This document shows positions 17,092 through 25,438 of a stretch of 64,000 nt of DNA, in pieces. Each line of letters opens with the position of its first letter. The first letter of the stretch is position 1. The DNA is from Thermoplasmata archaeon (GTDB taxonomy: Archaea > Thermoplasmatota > Thermoplasmata > Lutacidiplasmatales > UBA184): the NCBI GenBank assembly GCA_021817605.1, contig JAKAUN010000008.1, forward strand, positions 1 through 64,000, given 5' to 3'. The translations under genes were made by a program, and so were the position numbers. The notes under the pieces were generated by a model. That model saw only the letters and a list, made by a program, of their open reading frames with translations. It was not told the origin of the DNA and searched no databases.

Positions 17092-18897
17092 CTATCCGCC
17101 CATCCGTCGGTCGCCCTTCCGGCGGCGGCCCCCGGCGACGGGACGGGGCGCGGCCGGCGGGCTCGGGGCGGCGGCGGGCCGACGTTCGACCTCCGAGCCG
17201 TGCGCCCAGCGGACCAGCAGCTCGACCCCAAGATGCCTCGGCTCGGTGACCACCATCTCGCCGCCCAGGGTGCGGGCGAGCTCGCGGGCGGCGACCTCGT
17301 ACTCGGGGTGGTCGGACTTGAGCAGGATGATCGTCGAGCGGAGCAGGCCGACGGTGGCGAGCTCCCGGGCCCGCTCGAGGGCATGTTCCTGGGCGATGTC
17401 GAGCTGCCCGGAGCGCACGCTCCCGTCCTCGTCGGTGAATGCCTCGGGTAGGCCGTCGGTGATGAGGTAGAGCTCCTTGCGGCTCGCCCGAGAGGAGCGC
17501 AGGAGCAGGTGGACGGCCCGCAGCGCTTCGGCGGTGTTGGTGAACGCCCCGGCCTTGCACTCCCAGAGCTCGACCAGGTCAAGGGCGGCGACCGTGTTGT
17601 CAAAGGCGAGGACGTCCACGGTCGCGTCCGGGTAGCGGCGACGCACCGCGACGTAGAGCGCGAGGAGGGCCTTCTTCGCCGCGTCGAGCTTGCCGCTCTC
17701 CTCCATGCTCCCGGAGCGGTCGAACGCCAGGACGACGTGGACGCGCTCGGAGGTCACTTCGCGGAAGACGTAGCTGGTCGATTCCTCGATGTGCCGCGAG
17801 CCGGTAAGCCGTGCCTCGAGCAGCGAGCTCGGCACGTCGAGGTGGGCGATCTCCTCGAGACGGCGGAGCCGCGCCTTCTCGAAGACCCCCGTCGAGCCCC
17901 CGCCCCGGAGCGAGAGCCGGACGTCCCCGGGGAGCTGACGGCTGGTCTCCTCGAGGAGGAGCTTGGCGAACCGCTGCACGAGGCCGTAGGTAACGACCAG
18001 CTCGCCCGCCTTCTCGGCGACGAAGCCGCGCTCCTTGAGCTCGCGCTCGAACCGGCGTCGCTCGGCCTCACGGACCTTCTTGTCGGTGTCGCTCTCGGCC
18101 CGCCGACGGGCCTCCTCCTTCTCCGCCTCGAGCTGCCGACGCTGGGAGTCGGCGCTCCGGCGCTTCTCCTCGGCCTCGCGCTCGAGGTCGCGCTCGCGCG
18201 AGCGGATCGACGACTCGACCCGGCCGGAGAGCTCCTTGCGCTCGGACGGCGAGAGGCTGGCGATCGCCGTGCCGAGCTCCGAAGGTCCGATCGTCCGCCC
18301 TTCGGCCGACAGGAAGGCGAGCGGGATCCTGCGACCGGCGGCCGGCGGCGGCGTAGGGACCTTGCGTCGGCGGAAGAGCCCGGAGAGCCAGGCCGCGAAC
18401 CGGCGGAGGGCGGCGAGGAGGCGGGCGAGGAGCCCGGGAGGCCTCGGCGGCCGGTTCCAGGACGCCTCGGGGATGAGCAGCGCGGAGGTCACGTCCTCGA
18501 GGAGCCCGCCGGAGGGCAGGGCGGACCAGTCGATCCCCCGCGCCTGCCTGAGCCTCTCCTCGAGCTCGGCGATCTGCCGTGCGATCTCCTCATCCGAACG
18601 GCGGGTGACGAGGTTGAGCTCCTCCGCCCGACGGTCGTACTCCTCGAGCGTGCGGGCAACCCCCCGCGCGGCACGACGGCGAAACTCCTCGCGCAGTCGG
18701 TCGAGCCGGGACTTGAGCTCCTGGTCGTCCTCCGAGCGCCGCCGAAGCAGTTCCCTTGCCCCCTCGACCCCCTGCTCGGCGAGGACGCGGACCAGCTCGG
18801 CGCGGTCCAGGGTGTCGAGGAGGTCCTCGGAGACGACGTCGTCGGGGTACTGGCTACAGTCCGGGAGAACCGCCCCGTCGCTAGAGGGGGGCATCAT
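17092..18897 (-). CDS. von Willebrand factor A domain protein (MoxR partner)
   Basis: A 601-residue protein. Residues about 30-130 are strongly charged and helical. A basic hydrophobic patch lies near 155-175. A long coiled coil runs about 225-290 (RSRERDLEREAEEKRRSAD and following). The VWA domain is at about 380-570 with MIDAS motif FDRSGSM near 391 and a second metal-ligand segment ITDGLPEAF. The tail is Pro/Arg-rich. It overlaps the 3' end of the AAA+ gene by 17 nt. MoxR/VWA pairs usually act as metal-dependent chaperones that remodel a target protein; no target gene is next to this pair. Confidence 0.82.
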   Translation of the reverse strand: MMPPSSDGAVLPDCSQYPDDVVSEDLLDTLDRAELVRVLAEQGVEGARELLRRRSEDDQELKSRLDRLREEFRRRAARGVARTLEEYDRRAEELNLVTRRSDEEIARQIAELEERLRQARGIDWSALPSGGLLEDVTSALLIPEASWNRPPRPPGLLARLLAALRRFAAWLSGLFRRRKVPTPPPAAGRRIPLAFLSAEGRTIGPSELGTAIASLSPSERKELSGRVESSIRSRERDLEREAEEKRRSADSQRRQLEAEKEEARRRAESDTDKKVREAERRRFERELKERGFVAEKAGELVVTYGLVQRFAKLLLEETSRQLPGDVRLSLRGGGSTGVFEKARLRRLEEIAHLDVPSSLLEARLTGSRHIEESTSYVFREVTSERVHVVLAFDRSGSMEESGKLDAAKKALLALYVAVRRRYPDATVDVLAFDNTVAALDLVELWECKAGAFTNTAEALRAVHLLLRSSRASRKELYLITDGLPEAFTDEDGSVRSGQLDIAQEHALERARELATVGLLRSTIILLKSDHPEYEVAARELARTLGGEMVVTEPRHLGVELLVRWAHGSEVERRPAAAPSPPAAPRPVAGGRRRKGDRRMGG

Positions 18898-20413
18898 CCC
18901 GGTCCTCCTCCTTGCAGGAGAACAGCGAGAACTCCTCCAAGAGGCGGAAGACCCCGAGAGCGGCGTCCGTGGGGGCGACGGCGGCGTCGGGGCGCTCGCG
19001 CTCCCCGACGAAGCTCACGAAACCGCGAAACTTCGGGAAGAGGCCGGGCTCGGAGATGCGACCGGCCAGCGCCGCGTCGTCCTTGAGGCGGCGACCCTCG
19101 CTCACGAGGGCCTGGGCCTCGGGCGAGTTCTCCTTGAGGACGCTCGCGTAGTAGCGGCACCAGTAGACACCGGCGCTGCGCTTGAGCGCGGGTGCAACGT
19201 ACTGGTCGACGAAGTCGATCACGCGCTTCTCGTTCTGCCGGAACGAGTCGCCGCTGCGGGCGCGGATGCGCCCGCGCATGGCGTGGAGAAGACCCGACCG
19301 CAGGTCCTGGCTCGAGGCGACCGTGCGTCCACCGAGCACGGCGATCGCGGCGGTCCGCTCGCCGACATCGAGCAGGGTGCGGTTCGAACCCACCTCGCCG
19401 ACATCCGGGTTGTCCTCCCCGGCCCTCAGCCGCCAGGCCTCGATGACACGCACGCCGGCATCCCGTAGGATCTCCGGAACGAAGGCCTCGCTGCTGGGAA
19501 CCCGCCCGAGCTCCACGATCTTGCGGTTGTCCGCATGACGGTCGTTGAAGCCGATGTGCAGGCTCGTAAGGCGGTCGGAGAGCGGGTCGTTGATGTTGTC
19601 GAGGTCGGAGAGGTTGGAGGTCGCCACCGCGACGAACTCTCCGGGGAAGCTCTCCCGGGACTTGGACGGGGTGACCGTCCCCTCCTGGAGGGCCTGCAGC
19701 AGGACGTTCTGGGTTCCGAGAGGCAGCTTGCCGATCTCGTCGACGAGCAGGAACCCCCGGTTCGCCTGGAGCAGCTTGCCCGGCTCGAGCACGAGCGGGC
19801 TCATCGGATCGCCGACCTCCTCGAGCTTGCGGAGGTTGATGTTGCCGGTCAGGTGGTCAGGGAAGACCTCGGAACTGCCCTGGATGCGGGCGAACCCGAA
19901 CCCCTCGCGAAGACGGACGAAGACGGCTGGGACCTTCGAGGGATCGACGCTCTTCGGGTCAAAGCGCGCGAGGTCCGAGCCCGGGGCGAACCGCCGGCGG
20001 CAGATGGGACACGGCGGGAAGCGCTCGGCCACTTGCGGGTCGATCAGGGCGAGCGGATGGTCGAGGACCGGACACCCTTCAACGACCCAGACGTTCTTGG
20101 GGAAGAGCTCCCAGAGATCCTTGGCGAGGCTCGTCTTGCCCGAGCCGGACGGCCCGAAGAAGAGCACGTGGGCGCCCGAGACCAGGGCCGCCACGAGATC
20201 CTCGTAGACGGCTTCGGGAAGGATCGTTCGCCCGAAGAGCGCCCGGAAGGTCTCGGAACGGTCGAGACCTCGTGCCCGCAGCGCCTCGAGCGTCTTGAGG
20301 ACCTGGTGGCGGAACCTCTCGGCGGGGGACTCCACGGGGACCCTGGCCGACTTGAGCTCGGCAGCGGTCGCGCGGGAGCCGAGCGCCGTGGTCTGGGGAG
20401 CGGAGAGCGCCAC
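18881..20413 (-). CDS. MoxR/Mg-chelatase-type AAA+ ATPase
   Basis: About 510 residues. Walker A is GPSGSGKTSLA near residue 86 and Walker B FLLVDEIGKL near 217, followed by sensor-1 VAVATSNLSDLDN and a C-terminal lid with helical extension. A CPIC motif between Walker A and B could bind metal with nearby residues. I use GTG at 20413 because TATA CTACATATCTC is centred 26 nt upstream, which would make the message leaderless; a TTG at 20425 lies only about 14 nt from the TATA box and is less likely. It is co-transcribed with the VWA gene and diverges from eS1. Confidence 0.85.
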   Translation of the reverse strand: MALSAPQTTALGSRATAAELKSARVPVESPAERFRHQVLKTLEALRARGLDRSETFRALFGRTILPEAVYEDLVAALVSGAHVLFFGPSGSGKTSLAKDLWELFPKNVWVVEGCPVLDHPLALIDPQVAERFPPCPICRRRFAPGSDLARFDPKSVDPSKVPAVFVRLREGFGFARIQGSSEVFPDHLTGNINLRKLEEVGDPMSPLVLEPGKLLQANRGFLLVDEIGKLPLGTQNVLLQALQEGTVTPSKSRESFPGEFVAVATSNLSDLDNINDPLSDRLTSLHIGFNDRHADNRKIVELGRVPSSEAFVPEILRDAGVRVIEAWRLRAGEDNPDVGEVGSNRTLLDVGERTAAIAVLGGRTVASSQDLRSGLLHAMRGRIRARSGDSFRQNEKRVIDFVDQYVAPALKRSAGVYWCRYYASVLKENSPEAQALVSEGRRLKDDAALAGRISEPGLFPKFRGFVSFVGERERPDAAVAPTDAALGVFRLLEEFSLFSCKEEDRDDAPL

Positions 20414-20433
20414 GGCGGCGCGCAACTGGGTGC

Positions 20434-20444
20434 GAGATATGTAG
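20434..20444 (-). promoter_or_regulatory. TATA box for the MoxR-VWA operon
   Basis: CTACATATCTC on the minus strand, centred near 20439, 26 nt before the GTG at 20413; it decides the start of the AAA+ gene. Confidence 0.6.
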
Positions 20445-20600
20445 CTTTGCTAAGAGGGCCGACGCCCGGGGCGGGCGACGCCGCCGCGGAGCCGGGCGCG
20501 AGCCCTCCGCCGCACGGACAGGGGGCGTGCGGCGACAGCTCACGCCTCGTGTGGGTTGGCGAAGGTCTAAGTAGGCGACCCGGTTCGGCTGCCCCGCGCG

Positions 20601-21311
20601 ATGGCCGAGAAGGAAGGGGGTGCGAAGAAGCCGGCGCTTTCCCGCACGGTCAAGGACAAGTGGCGGTCCAAGCACTGGTACCGCATCCGGGCCCCGGGCC
20701 TCTTCCAGCACAGCGAGCTCGGGGAGACGGCCGCGAACGAGCCCGAGCAGGTCATCGGTCGCAACGTCGAGCTCACTCTTCCCGAGATCGCCGGCTCCAC
20801 GGACGCGGGAAAGGCCCACGTGAAGCTGCGCTTCCAGATCGAACGGATCGGCGGCGACGGCGTCGCCGAGGCTCGGTTCGTCGGGCATGACCTGACCTCC
20901 GACTACGTCCGCCGACTGGCCCGGCGCAAGCGCTCCAAGATCGACAGTTCGATCCTCGTCACGACCAAGGACGGGGTGCAGATCATCCTCAAGCCGGTGG
21001 CGGTGGGGGAGCAGCGGCTCCAGACACGCCTGCGGGCCGAGCTGCGCCACCGCATCGTCGAGATCCTGACCGAAGAGGCGAAGCTGCGGACCTCCCCGGA
21101 GTTCGTCAACGAGATGCTCCAGGGCGACCTTGCGAAGGTCCTCGCCCACGGCGTGAAGTCGCTCTATCCCCTCAAGAAGATCGAGATCCGCCGGTCGGTC
21201 GTCCTCGGGACGATCCCGGACGAGATCGCCGTCCCCTCCGCCGAGCCGGCTCCCGAAGGAACCCCTCCGGCAGAGGTCGTTGCCGCCGGGGACGATACCC
21301 CGGCGGAGTGA
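20601..21311 (+). CDS. rps3ae: Small ribosomal subunit protein eS1 (S3Ae)
   Basis: 236 residues, a 30S subunit protein found only in archaea and eukaryotes. Conserved parts are KDKWRSKHWYRIRAP, FVGHDLTSDYVRRLARRKRSKI and KSLYPLKKIEIRRSVVLG. The C-terminus carries an acidic/Ala-Pro tail of about 30 residues. A TATA-like GTCTAAGTA is centred about 32 nt before the ATG, giving a short leader. It diverges from the MoxR operon and is followed by tRNA-Met after 32 nt. Confidence 0.95.
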   Translation: MAEKEGGAKKPALSRTVKDKWRSKHWYRIRAPGLFQHSELGETAANEPEQVIGRNVELTLPEIAGSTDAGKAHVKLRFQIERIGGDGVAEARFVGHDLTSDYVRRLARRKRSKIDSSILVTTKDGVQIILKPVAVGEQRLQTRLRAELRHRIVEILTEEAKLRTSPEFVNEMLQGDLAKVLAHGVKSLYPLKKIEIRRSVVLGTIPDEIAVPSAEPAPEGTPPAEVVAAGDDTPAE

Positions 21312-21343
21312 GCGGCGCGGGGCGGGAGGCGTTGCTTCTCCGC

Positions 21344-21448
21344 GTCGGAGTGGCTCAGCCTGGTAGAGCACGGGACTCATAGCGGGGCGTCTGCGACGTT
21401 CCGGGAGAGATCCTGGGGCCGGGGGTTCAAATCCCCCCTCCGACACCA
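21344..21448 (+). tRNA. trnM: tRNA-Met (CAT), elongator, with a 28-nt intron and encoded CCA
   Basis: GTCGGAG pairs with CTCCGAC, D arm GCTC-AGCCTGGTA-GAGC, anticodon stem CGGGA/TCCTG with loop CT-CAT-AA, T arm GGGGG-TTCAAAT-CCCCC, discriminator A. The intron is 21382-21409 at position 37/38. G1:C72 rules out the archaeal initiator; tRNA-Ile2 (modified CAT) is an alternative. The bases after the discriminator are CCA (21446-21448). The other three tRNA genes here lack encoded CCA, so this 3' end may have been rebuilt by integration of the element that follows. Confidence 0.9.
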
Positions 21449-21488
21449 CCCAACTAGTTCATATCTCCAACATGCCTTCTCTCGAGGC

Positions 21489-22802
21489 GTGGGGGGGCCA
21501 AAGGAGGACTTCGCGGACGTCCACGGAGTCTCAGGCTACATCTCCAACCGTATCGCTGCTCTAGGCTCAGGCCAGCCGATCGGGGATGAACGGCTGCAAC
21601 TAGGCGAGGCCGAGCGTTCTGAGGTCCTTCGGTTCATACGCGCCCGTCGGGGGGAGGTAGGCGAGCTCAGGACTCGTACCTACCTGGCATGGCTCCCGGT
21701 TGCCGCGGTTCGACTCGGGAAGGACTTCTTGGACCCGACAAGGGACACCCCGCAGTTGTTCAGGGAGGAGTTTTCCAGCTACGCCAGGTCGACCAAGGAG
21801 ACCATCGCATCCTGTCTACAGAAGTTCTGGCGCTGGAGGTTCGATCAGGCTGGGGCTGAGGCTCCTTCTTGGCTCAAGATCAAGCTTGAGGCCTGGAAAC
21901 CTACGAACGGTGCATCCGACATGCTGTCGCTTCCCGAAGTCGCCCAGATTGCCGAGGGCGCCCTCAACTTCAGAGATCGCGCGTGGATATGGACCCTCTT
22001 CAACTCGGGATGCCGGCCCGGCGAAATCTACAGACTCCGGGTTGGGGACGTGGTCCCGCACGACGAAGGCTACATCGAGCTCCACGTCCAGCGCGAGAAG
22101 GGGTCGGCGCCAGAGCCTGCGCCGGTCTACGAAGACGCCGTGCCTGCCCTCCATGCTTGGCTCAACGCGCACCCGACGAGGGACGATCCAACAGCGCCCC
22201 TGTGGGTCGAACTTGGAGGCAGGACTTCTGGGAAGCCAGCCACCTATCGAGCGATGTACAAGGCACTCGAAAGCGCTGCACGGCGGGCCGGAGTGGTCAA
22301 ACCGGTGACTCCGTACGCCCTCCGCCGGTCTCGCCTAACGATGTTGGCGAAGGACCCCGCAATCTCGACCTCGATCCTAGAGCGGGTAGCGGGCTGGGTT
22401 CCCGGAAGCCGGGTAGCCCAGCACTACATTCACCTCAGCGGAAAGGACGTAGTCAACGCCCTGAATGCGAGGTATGGCATCCCGACTGACGGTGAGGCAC
22501 AGCGCCAGAAGCCTCGGACACCAGTTCGATGCGGCCGGTGCAAGACCCCGAACCCGGCTGGCGCCGCTTACTGCACAACGTGCGGAGGCCCACTATCACT
22601 TCCTGCGGTCAAGGAGATCGAGTCAGCTAGGACAGCCGAACGTCAACTCGCCGAGCTACTCCGCCAGCCCCAAGCCATTGAGTTCCTGGCCGGACTCCTC
22701 GCGGAACTCCAGCGGTCAGTCAGCACCACCCCGAATCCGCCCGCCGGGCCTAGAGGTCGGCGGAGTCCTAACCCGCCAAAGGGAACGACCGGAGCAGGAT
22801 AG
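21489..22802 (+). CDS. Tyrosine recombinase/integrase with C-terminal zinc ribbon
   Basis: A 437-residue site-specific recombinase. The SAM-like DNA-binding domain (about 40-140) is followed by the catalytic domain. R176 lies in GCRPGE, R279 in YALRRSR (the usual His two before this Arg is not seen), W303 in VAGW replaces the second His, and the nucleophile Y313 lies in AQHYIHLS. A zinc ribbon CGRC/CTTC at 348-365 and a helical tail follow. It starts (GTG) about 40 nt after the tRNA-Met 3' end in the same direction, the classic layout of a tRNA-integrated element. Base composition is visibly less G+C-rich than neighbouring genes, consistent with transfer. Downstream genes are accessory. Confidence 0.88.
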   Translation: MGGPKEDFADVHGVSGYISNRIAALGSGQPIGDERLQLGEAERSEVLRFIRARRGEVGELRTRTYLAWLPVAAVRLGKDFLDPTRDTPQLFREEFSSYARSTKETIASCLQKFWRWRFDQAGAEAPSWLKIKLEAWKPTNGASDMLSLPEVAQIAEGALNFRDRAWIWTLFNSGCRPGEIYRLRVGDVVPHDEGYIELHVQREKGSAPEPAPVYEDAVPALHAWLNAHPTRDDPTAPLWVELGGRTSGKPATYRAMYKALESAARRAGVVKPVTPYALRRSRLTMLAKDPAISTSILERVAGWVPGSRVAQHYIHLSGKDVVNALNARYGIPTDGEAQRQKPRTPVRCGRCKTPNPAGAAYCTTCGGPLSLPAVKEIESARTAERQLAELLRQPQAIEFLAGLLAELQRSVSTTPNPPAGPRGRRSPNPPKGTTGAG

Positions 22803-23192
22803 AACCCCGACCGGAAATCCTGGTCAGGGGTCCCCCACATCGACACAGTGAGAGGGGTCCAAATCCGAGCGGGATTCGCAGACCCATACGATTGGACTCC
22901 AGTACTTGGCCATCTACCGTCTGAGCTGATGGCCTGATCTTCTCCGATGCCGGTGGAACCCGGCGTTGAAGAGGGAAATACCGCGGACAATTTGGTGTGT
23001 CGCCAACCGCCCTCGAGAAGGTGAGCGACCTCACCGTTGCCGAGGGTTTCGCGCAGGGCACGGAAGGGAGGTGGCCAGGTTCCTTCGCTTCCCCGGCCCG
23101 TCTCCGAAGTCCCAGCATGACGGGGAAGCCGCCACAGCGCCTCGGGCTGGCTTGGCCAAGAACTCCGCTGGGCCGATCGGTACAGGCGTGTT
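22803..23192. other. Intergenic part of the integrated island
   Basis: About 390 nt with no convincing gene. On the minus strand around 22905-22930, GCTCAGACGGTAGATGGC resembles a tRNA D arm, but no matching acceptor or T arm was found. An inverted repeat (ACCGGAAATCCTGGT-like, about 22809-22823) lies just behind the integrase stop. Composition is mixed and less G+C-rich than the core genome. Confidence 0.4.
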
Positions 23193-23606
23193 TCAGGGCA
23201 CAGTCCGCGCGACCCTCGCGATGCGGTGGCCTTTGGCCTTGAGCTCAAGCTCGTAGAAGCTTCCGAAGGAGAGCCGAAGCACTTCGAAGCCTTTCTCGGC
23301 CAAGGCGGCGTAGATCCTTCCGAGCAGGTCAACGGCGATCTCGGGCTTGGAAGGCTCGGCGAACAGGTGGGCGAACGGGTTGAGGACGATGGTTCGGACC
23401 TTCAACTGGCCCGCGATGGAGGCGATCTCGTTCGTGGCCTTCTCCACGACAGCGGCTTGGCGATCCTCGTCGCCCTTCTCCACGTGCACGAAGACCAGGA
23501 GCGCATTCTGGGCGCTCACCGGCCGTGGTTCCTCGACAACGCTCGAGCGGCCCCGCTCGGTGGGCTCGGCCTTGAGGTAGTCCACGTGCCAAGCAAGGAA
23601 CCGCAC
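23193..23606 (-). CDS. Stand-alone archaeal ThrRS editing domain (trans-editing factor)
   Basis: A 137-residue protein corresponding to the N-terminal editing domain of archaeal threonyl-tRNA synthetase (DTD-like fold), which removes Ser from mis-charged tRNA-Thr. Recognised parts are the N-terminal strand RFLAWHVDYLKAEP, VFVHVEKGDE, VRTIVLNPFAHLFAEPSKP (catalytic region) and AALAEKGFEVLRLSFGSFYE, ending KGHRIARVARTVP exactly where the domain stops in full-length enzymes. The GTG at 23606 starts at the first strand; a longer frame adds 50 low-complexity residues. No catalytic ThrRS sequence continues downstream in any frame. Crenarchaea split editing and catalytic ThrRS genes similarly. It sits beside an integrase, so horizontal carriage is plausible. 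Confidence 0.78.
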   Translation of the reverse strand: MRFLAWHVDYLKAEPTERGRSSVVEEPRPVSAQNALLVFVHVEKGDEDRQAAVVEKATNEIASIAGQLKVRTIVLNPFAHLFAEPSKPEIAVDLLGRIYAALAEKGFEVLRLSFGSFYELELKAKGHRIARVARTVP

Positions 23607-23967
23607 AGGGAGCCTCCCACCCACTCGGGCGTCTCTCGGCAGGGGGTGGGACACCAGGAGACAAGACGTCAGCGGGGCCTGCAGCCGATGGCCCCTCGGC
23701 GACGAGGATGATCGGGGCCACACCCCACGTACGACCGGACCCCTTTCTCGGGGCACGAGTTTGGCGAGGGGAGATACCGCACGTTCACGACGTACCTGCG
23801 ATCGGACCTGGCCACCACCTACTACGCACGGCTCCTACGCGTCCGCGTCCGTAAGAGGTAGGCACAAAGGCACGCCGGTCGTGCCGGGTCGAAGAGACGA
23901 GTGTCGTTGCCCACCCGGGTGAGCCCGACACGCAAGCTATGAAGGAGCGGGGGAACGAGGAGGACAC
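23607..23967. other. Intergenic region with a short open remnant
   Basis: No complete gene. On the plus strand 23712-23861 is an open stretch of about 49 codons without a start codon, ending in TAG. Its composition (many Tyr, Arg and Thr; for example HEFGEGRYRTFTTYLRSD) looks protein-like. It may be the 3' remnant of a lost gene of the island. No relative recognised. Confidence 0.35.
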
Positions 23968-24900
23968 ATGAGGGAAGTCGCGCGGATCAAGCTCCCCCCG
24001 CATCGCTCCGAGGGCGACTTCGACCACGCTGCCGTGGACTCGGTCGGGGACCGCCTGTACGTGGCCCACCCGTCGAACGACGCGGTGGAGGTCGTCGATC
24101 TCTCGGCCCGCCGGCACAGCGCGACGTTGACGGGTCTCCGCGGGGTGGCCGGAGTGTGGGTCGACCCGAAGAGCCGCCTTCTGTTCACCTCGAACCGCGG
24201 AGAGGACACCGCCAGCATCTTTCGGCTGGAGGAGGGGGGAGCGCGGGAGGTGGCGCGGGTACCCACGGGGGCCCGGCCGAACGGAATGGCCTTCGACCCC
24301 GGGAGGTCCGTACTCCTGGTCGCGGGTGTCGGAGTTGCTGGCACCCCGTCGAGCCCGCCCACGCTCACGTTCGTGACCGCGCATGACGGACGACGGCTCG
24401 GCCAGGTCGTTGTCCCGGGAAGGACGCGCTGGGCGCTCTATCACCGTCCGTCGGATGCGTTCTACGTGAATGTGGCCGATCCTCCGCAGGTTCTCTCCGT
24501 CCCGGCCGGTACGCTGCCGGCCCTCGGAAGGGAACGGGCCATCCCCGCGCGTGGCCCGCACGGCCTCGAGCAGGACCCCGCCGGCCGCTTCCTCTACTGC
24601 GCCTGCGACGAGGGGGTACTGGTGAGCCTGGAGATCGCCACGGGAGCAACCCGTGTCGCGGGATCGCTCTCCGGCGCCCCGGACGTACTTTGGACCGACC
24701 CGGCAACCTCGCGGCTCTACTGCGCCGTCGGAGATCCCGGGACGGTCGACGTCTTCGACCTCGCTTCCCTTCGACCCGTCCAAAGCGTCCCGACCGCGGA
24801 GGGAGCACACACCCTGACCGTGGACCCCCGACGGAACGAGGTGCATGTCTTCCTGCCCGGCACCGAGGAGGACCTCGTGCTCGGAGAGCAGAGCCGGTAA
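23968..24900 (+). CDS. YncE/YVTN-type beta-propeller protein
   Basis: A 310-residue protein of repeated beta-propeller blades. Repeats of the type DRLYVAHPSNDAVEVVDL, RLLFTSNRGEDTASIF, RFLYCACDEGVLVSLEI and RLYCAVGDPGTVDVFDL recur about every 45 residues, giving roughly seven blades. There is no signal peptide or transmembrane segment, so it is presumably cytosolic, unlike most secreted YncE proteins. The ATG at 23968 has a strong Shine-Dalgarno AGGAGG 8 nt upstream. Substrate or partner unknown. It lies in the accessory island between the ThrRS-editing gene and a decayed channel gene. Confidence 0.78.
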   Translation: MREVARIKLPPHRSEGDFDHAAVDSVGDRLYVAHPSNDAVEVVDLSARRHSATLTGLRGVAGVWVDPKSRLLFTSNRGEDTASIFRLEEGGAREVARVPTGARPNGMAFDPGRSVLLVAGVGVAGTPSSPPTLTFVTAHDGRRLGQVVVPGRTRWALYHRPSDAFYVNVADPPQVLSVPAGTLPALGRERAIPARGPHGLEQDPAGRFLYCACDEGVLVSLEIATGATRVAGSLSGAPDVLWTDPATSRLYCAVGDPGTVDVFDLASLRPVQSVPTAEGAHTLTVDPRRNEVHVFLPGTEEDLVLGEQSR

Positions 24901-25114
24901 CCGGGGTGGCCGTCACGCCGCCTTGGTCGACCCTTCCTCCGGGCGAGTGGATGCCCCTGGAGGAGCATCTCCGACAAGCCCACCGTATTCGGAGGCGAGG
25001 CTACCGGGCCTGCCTTGGCACGCCGGAACCCCTCGCCCGGTGGTGTGACCGGTGCGACTCGGCGGAGCGGAGGGACGGACGCCTGCCGAGTCTATCACGG
25101 CCGCACGGTCGGGC

Positions 25115-25400
25115 CGGCGCCTGGGCCGTCTTCTCGCCCGGAACGACGGGGTCTTCGCCCTCGCGATGCCGGTCCTTTCGACTGGTTTCGCAGTTCCCAC
25201 CAGCGCCGCTCTGAAGGCCGGGCGGCCGAACCAGCCACCGACTCCTAACTCGTGCAGTACCTCGTCAGCAGGAACGGTGCGTGCTTACCCTACGGCCTGG
25301 CGTTCTTCCTCATCGGCAGCTAGGGGTTCTCCCACCGGCGGACATTCCGATACGTTGTCGCCTCGAACCGGCGGGTGTCCCTTCGATACGAGCGGCGGAC
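25115..25400 (+). pseudogene. Decayed TMEM175/DUF1211-type channel gene
   Basis: Two fragments in different frames match consecutive parts of the TMEM175 family. Frame starting 25115: RLGRLLARNDGVFALAMPVL, matching the family helix-1 motif RxxxFSDGVFAIAxTLL. Frame starting 25255: PYGLAFFLIGS, then an in-frame TAG at 25321, then GFSHRRTFRYVVASNRR, matching the family segment FLxIGxxWxxHHxxFRY. The segment between them is shortened and shifted. The gene is therefore inactivated by at least one frameshift and one stop. Family members are four- or six-helix potassium channels in bacteria and archaea. Confidence 0.65.
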
Positions 25401-25438
25401 TCCTTGCGCGGCTGCCCCTTCAGGGCGGACGGAACGGT

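Noticed and set aside
22905-22930. tRNA-like D-arm (GCTCAGACGGTAGATGGC, minus strand) behind the integrase
   Set aside because: No acceptor pairing, anticodon arm or standard T arm could be built around it.
23607-23756. 50-codon N-terminal extension of the ThrRS editing protein
   Set aside because: Not similar to the family; the GTG at 23606 begins exactly at the first strand of the domain.
21446-25438. Second attachment-site copy of the tRNA-Met 3' end
   Set aside because: Scanning for TTCAAATC and CCTCCGACACCA found no second copy; GTCCAAATCC near 22858 is too weak.
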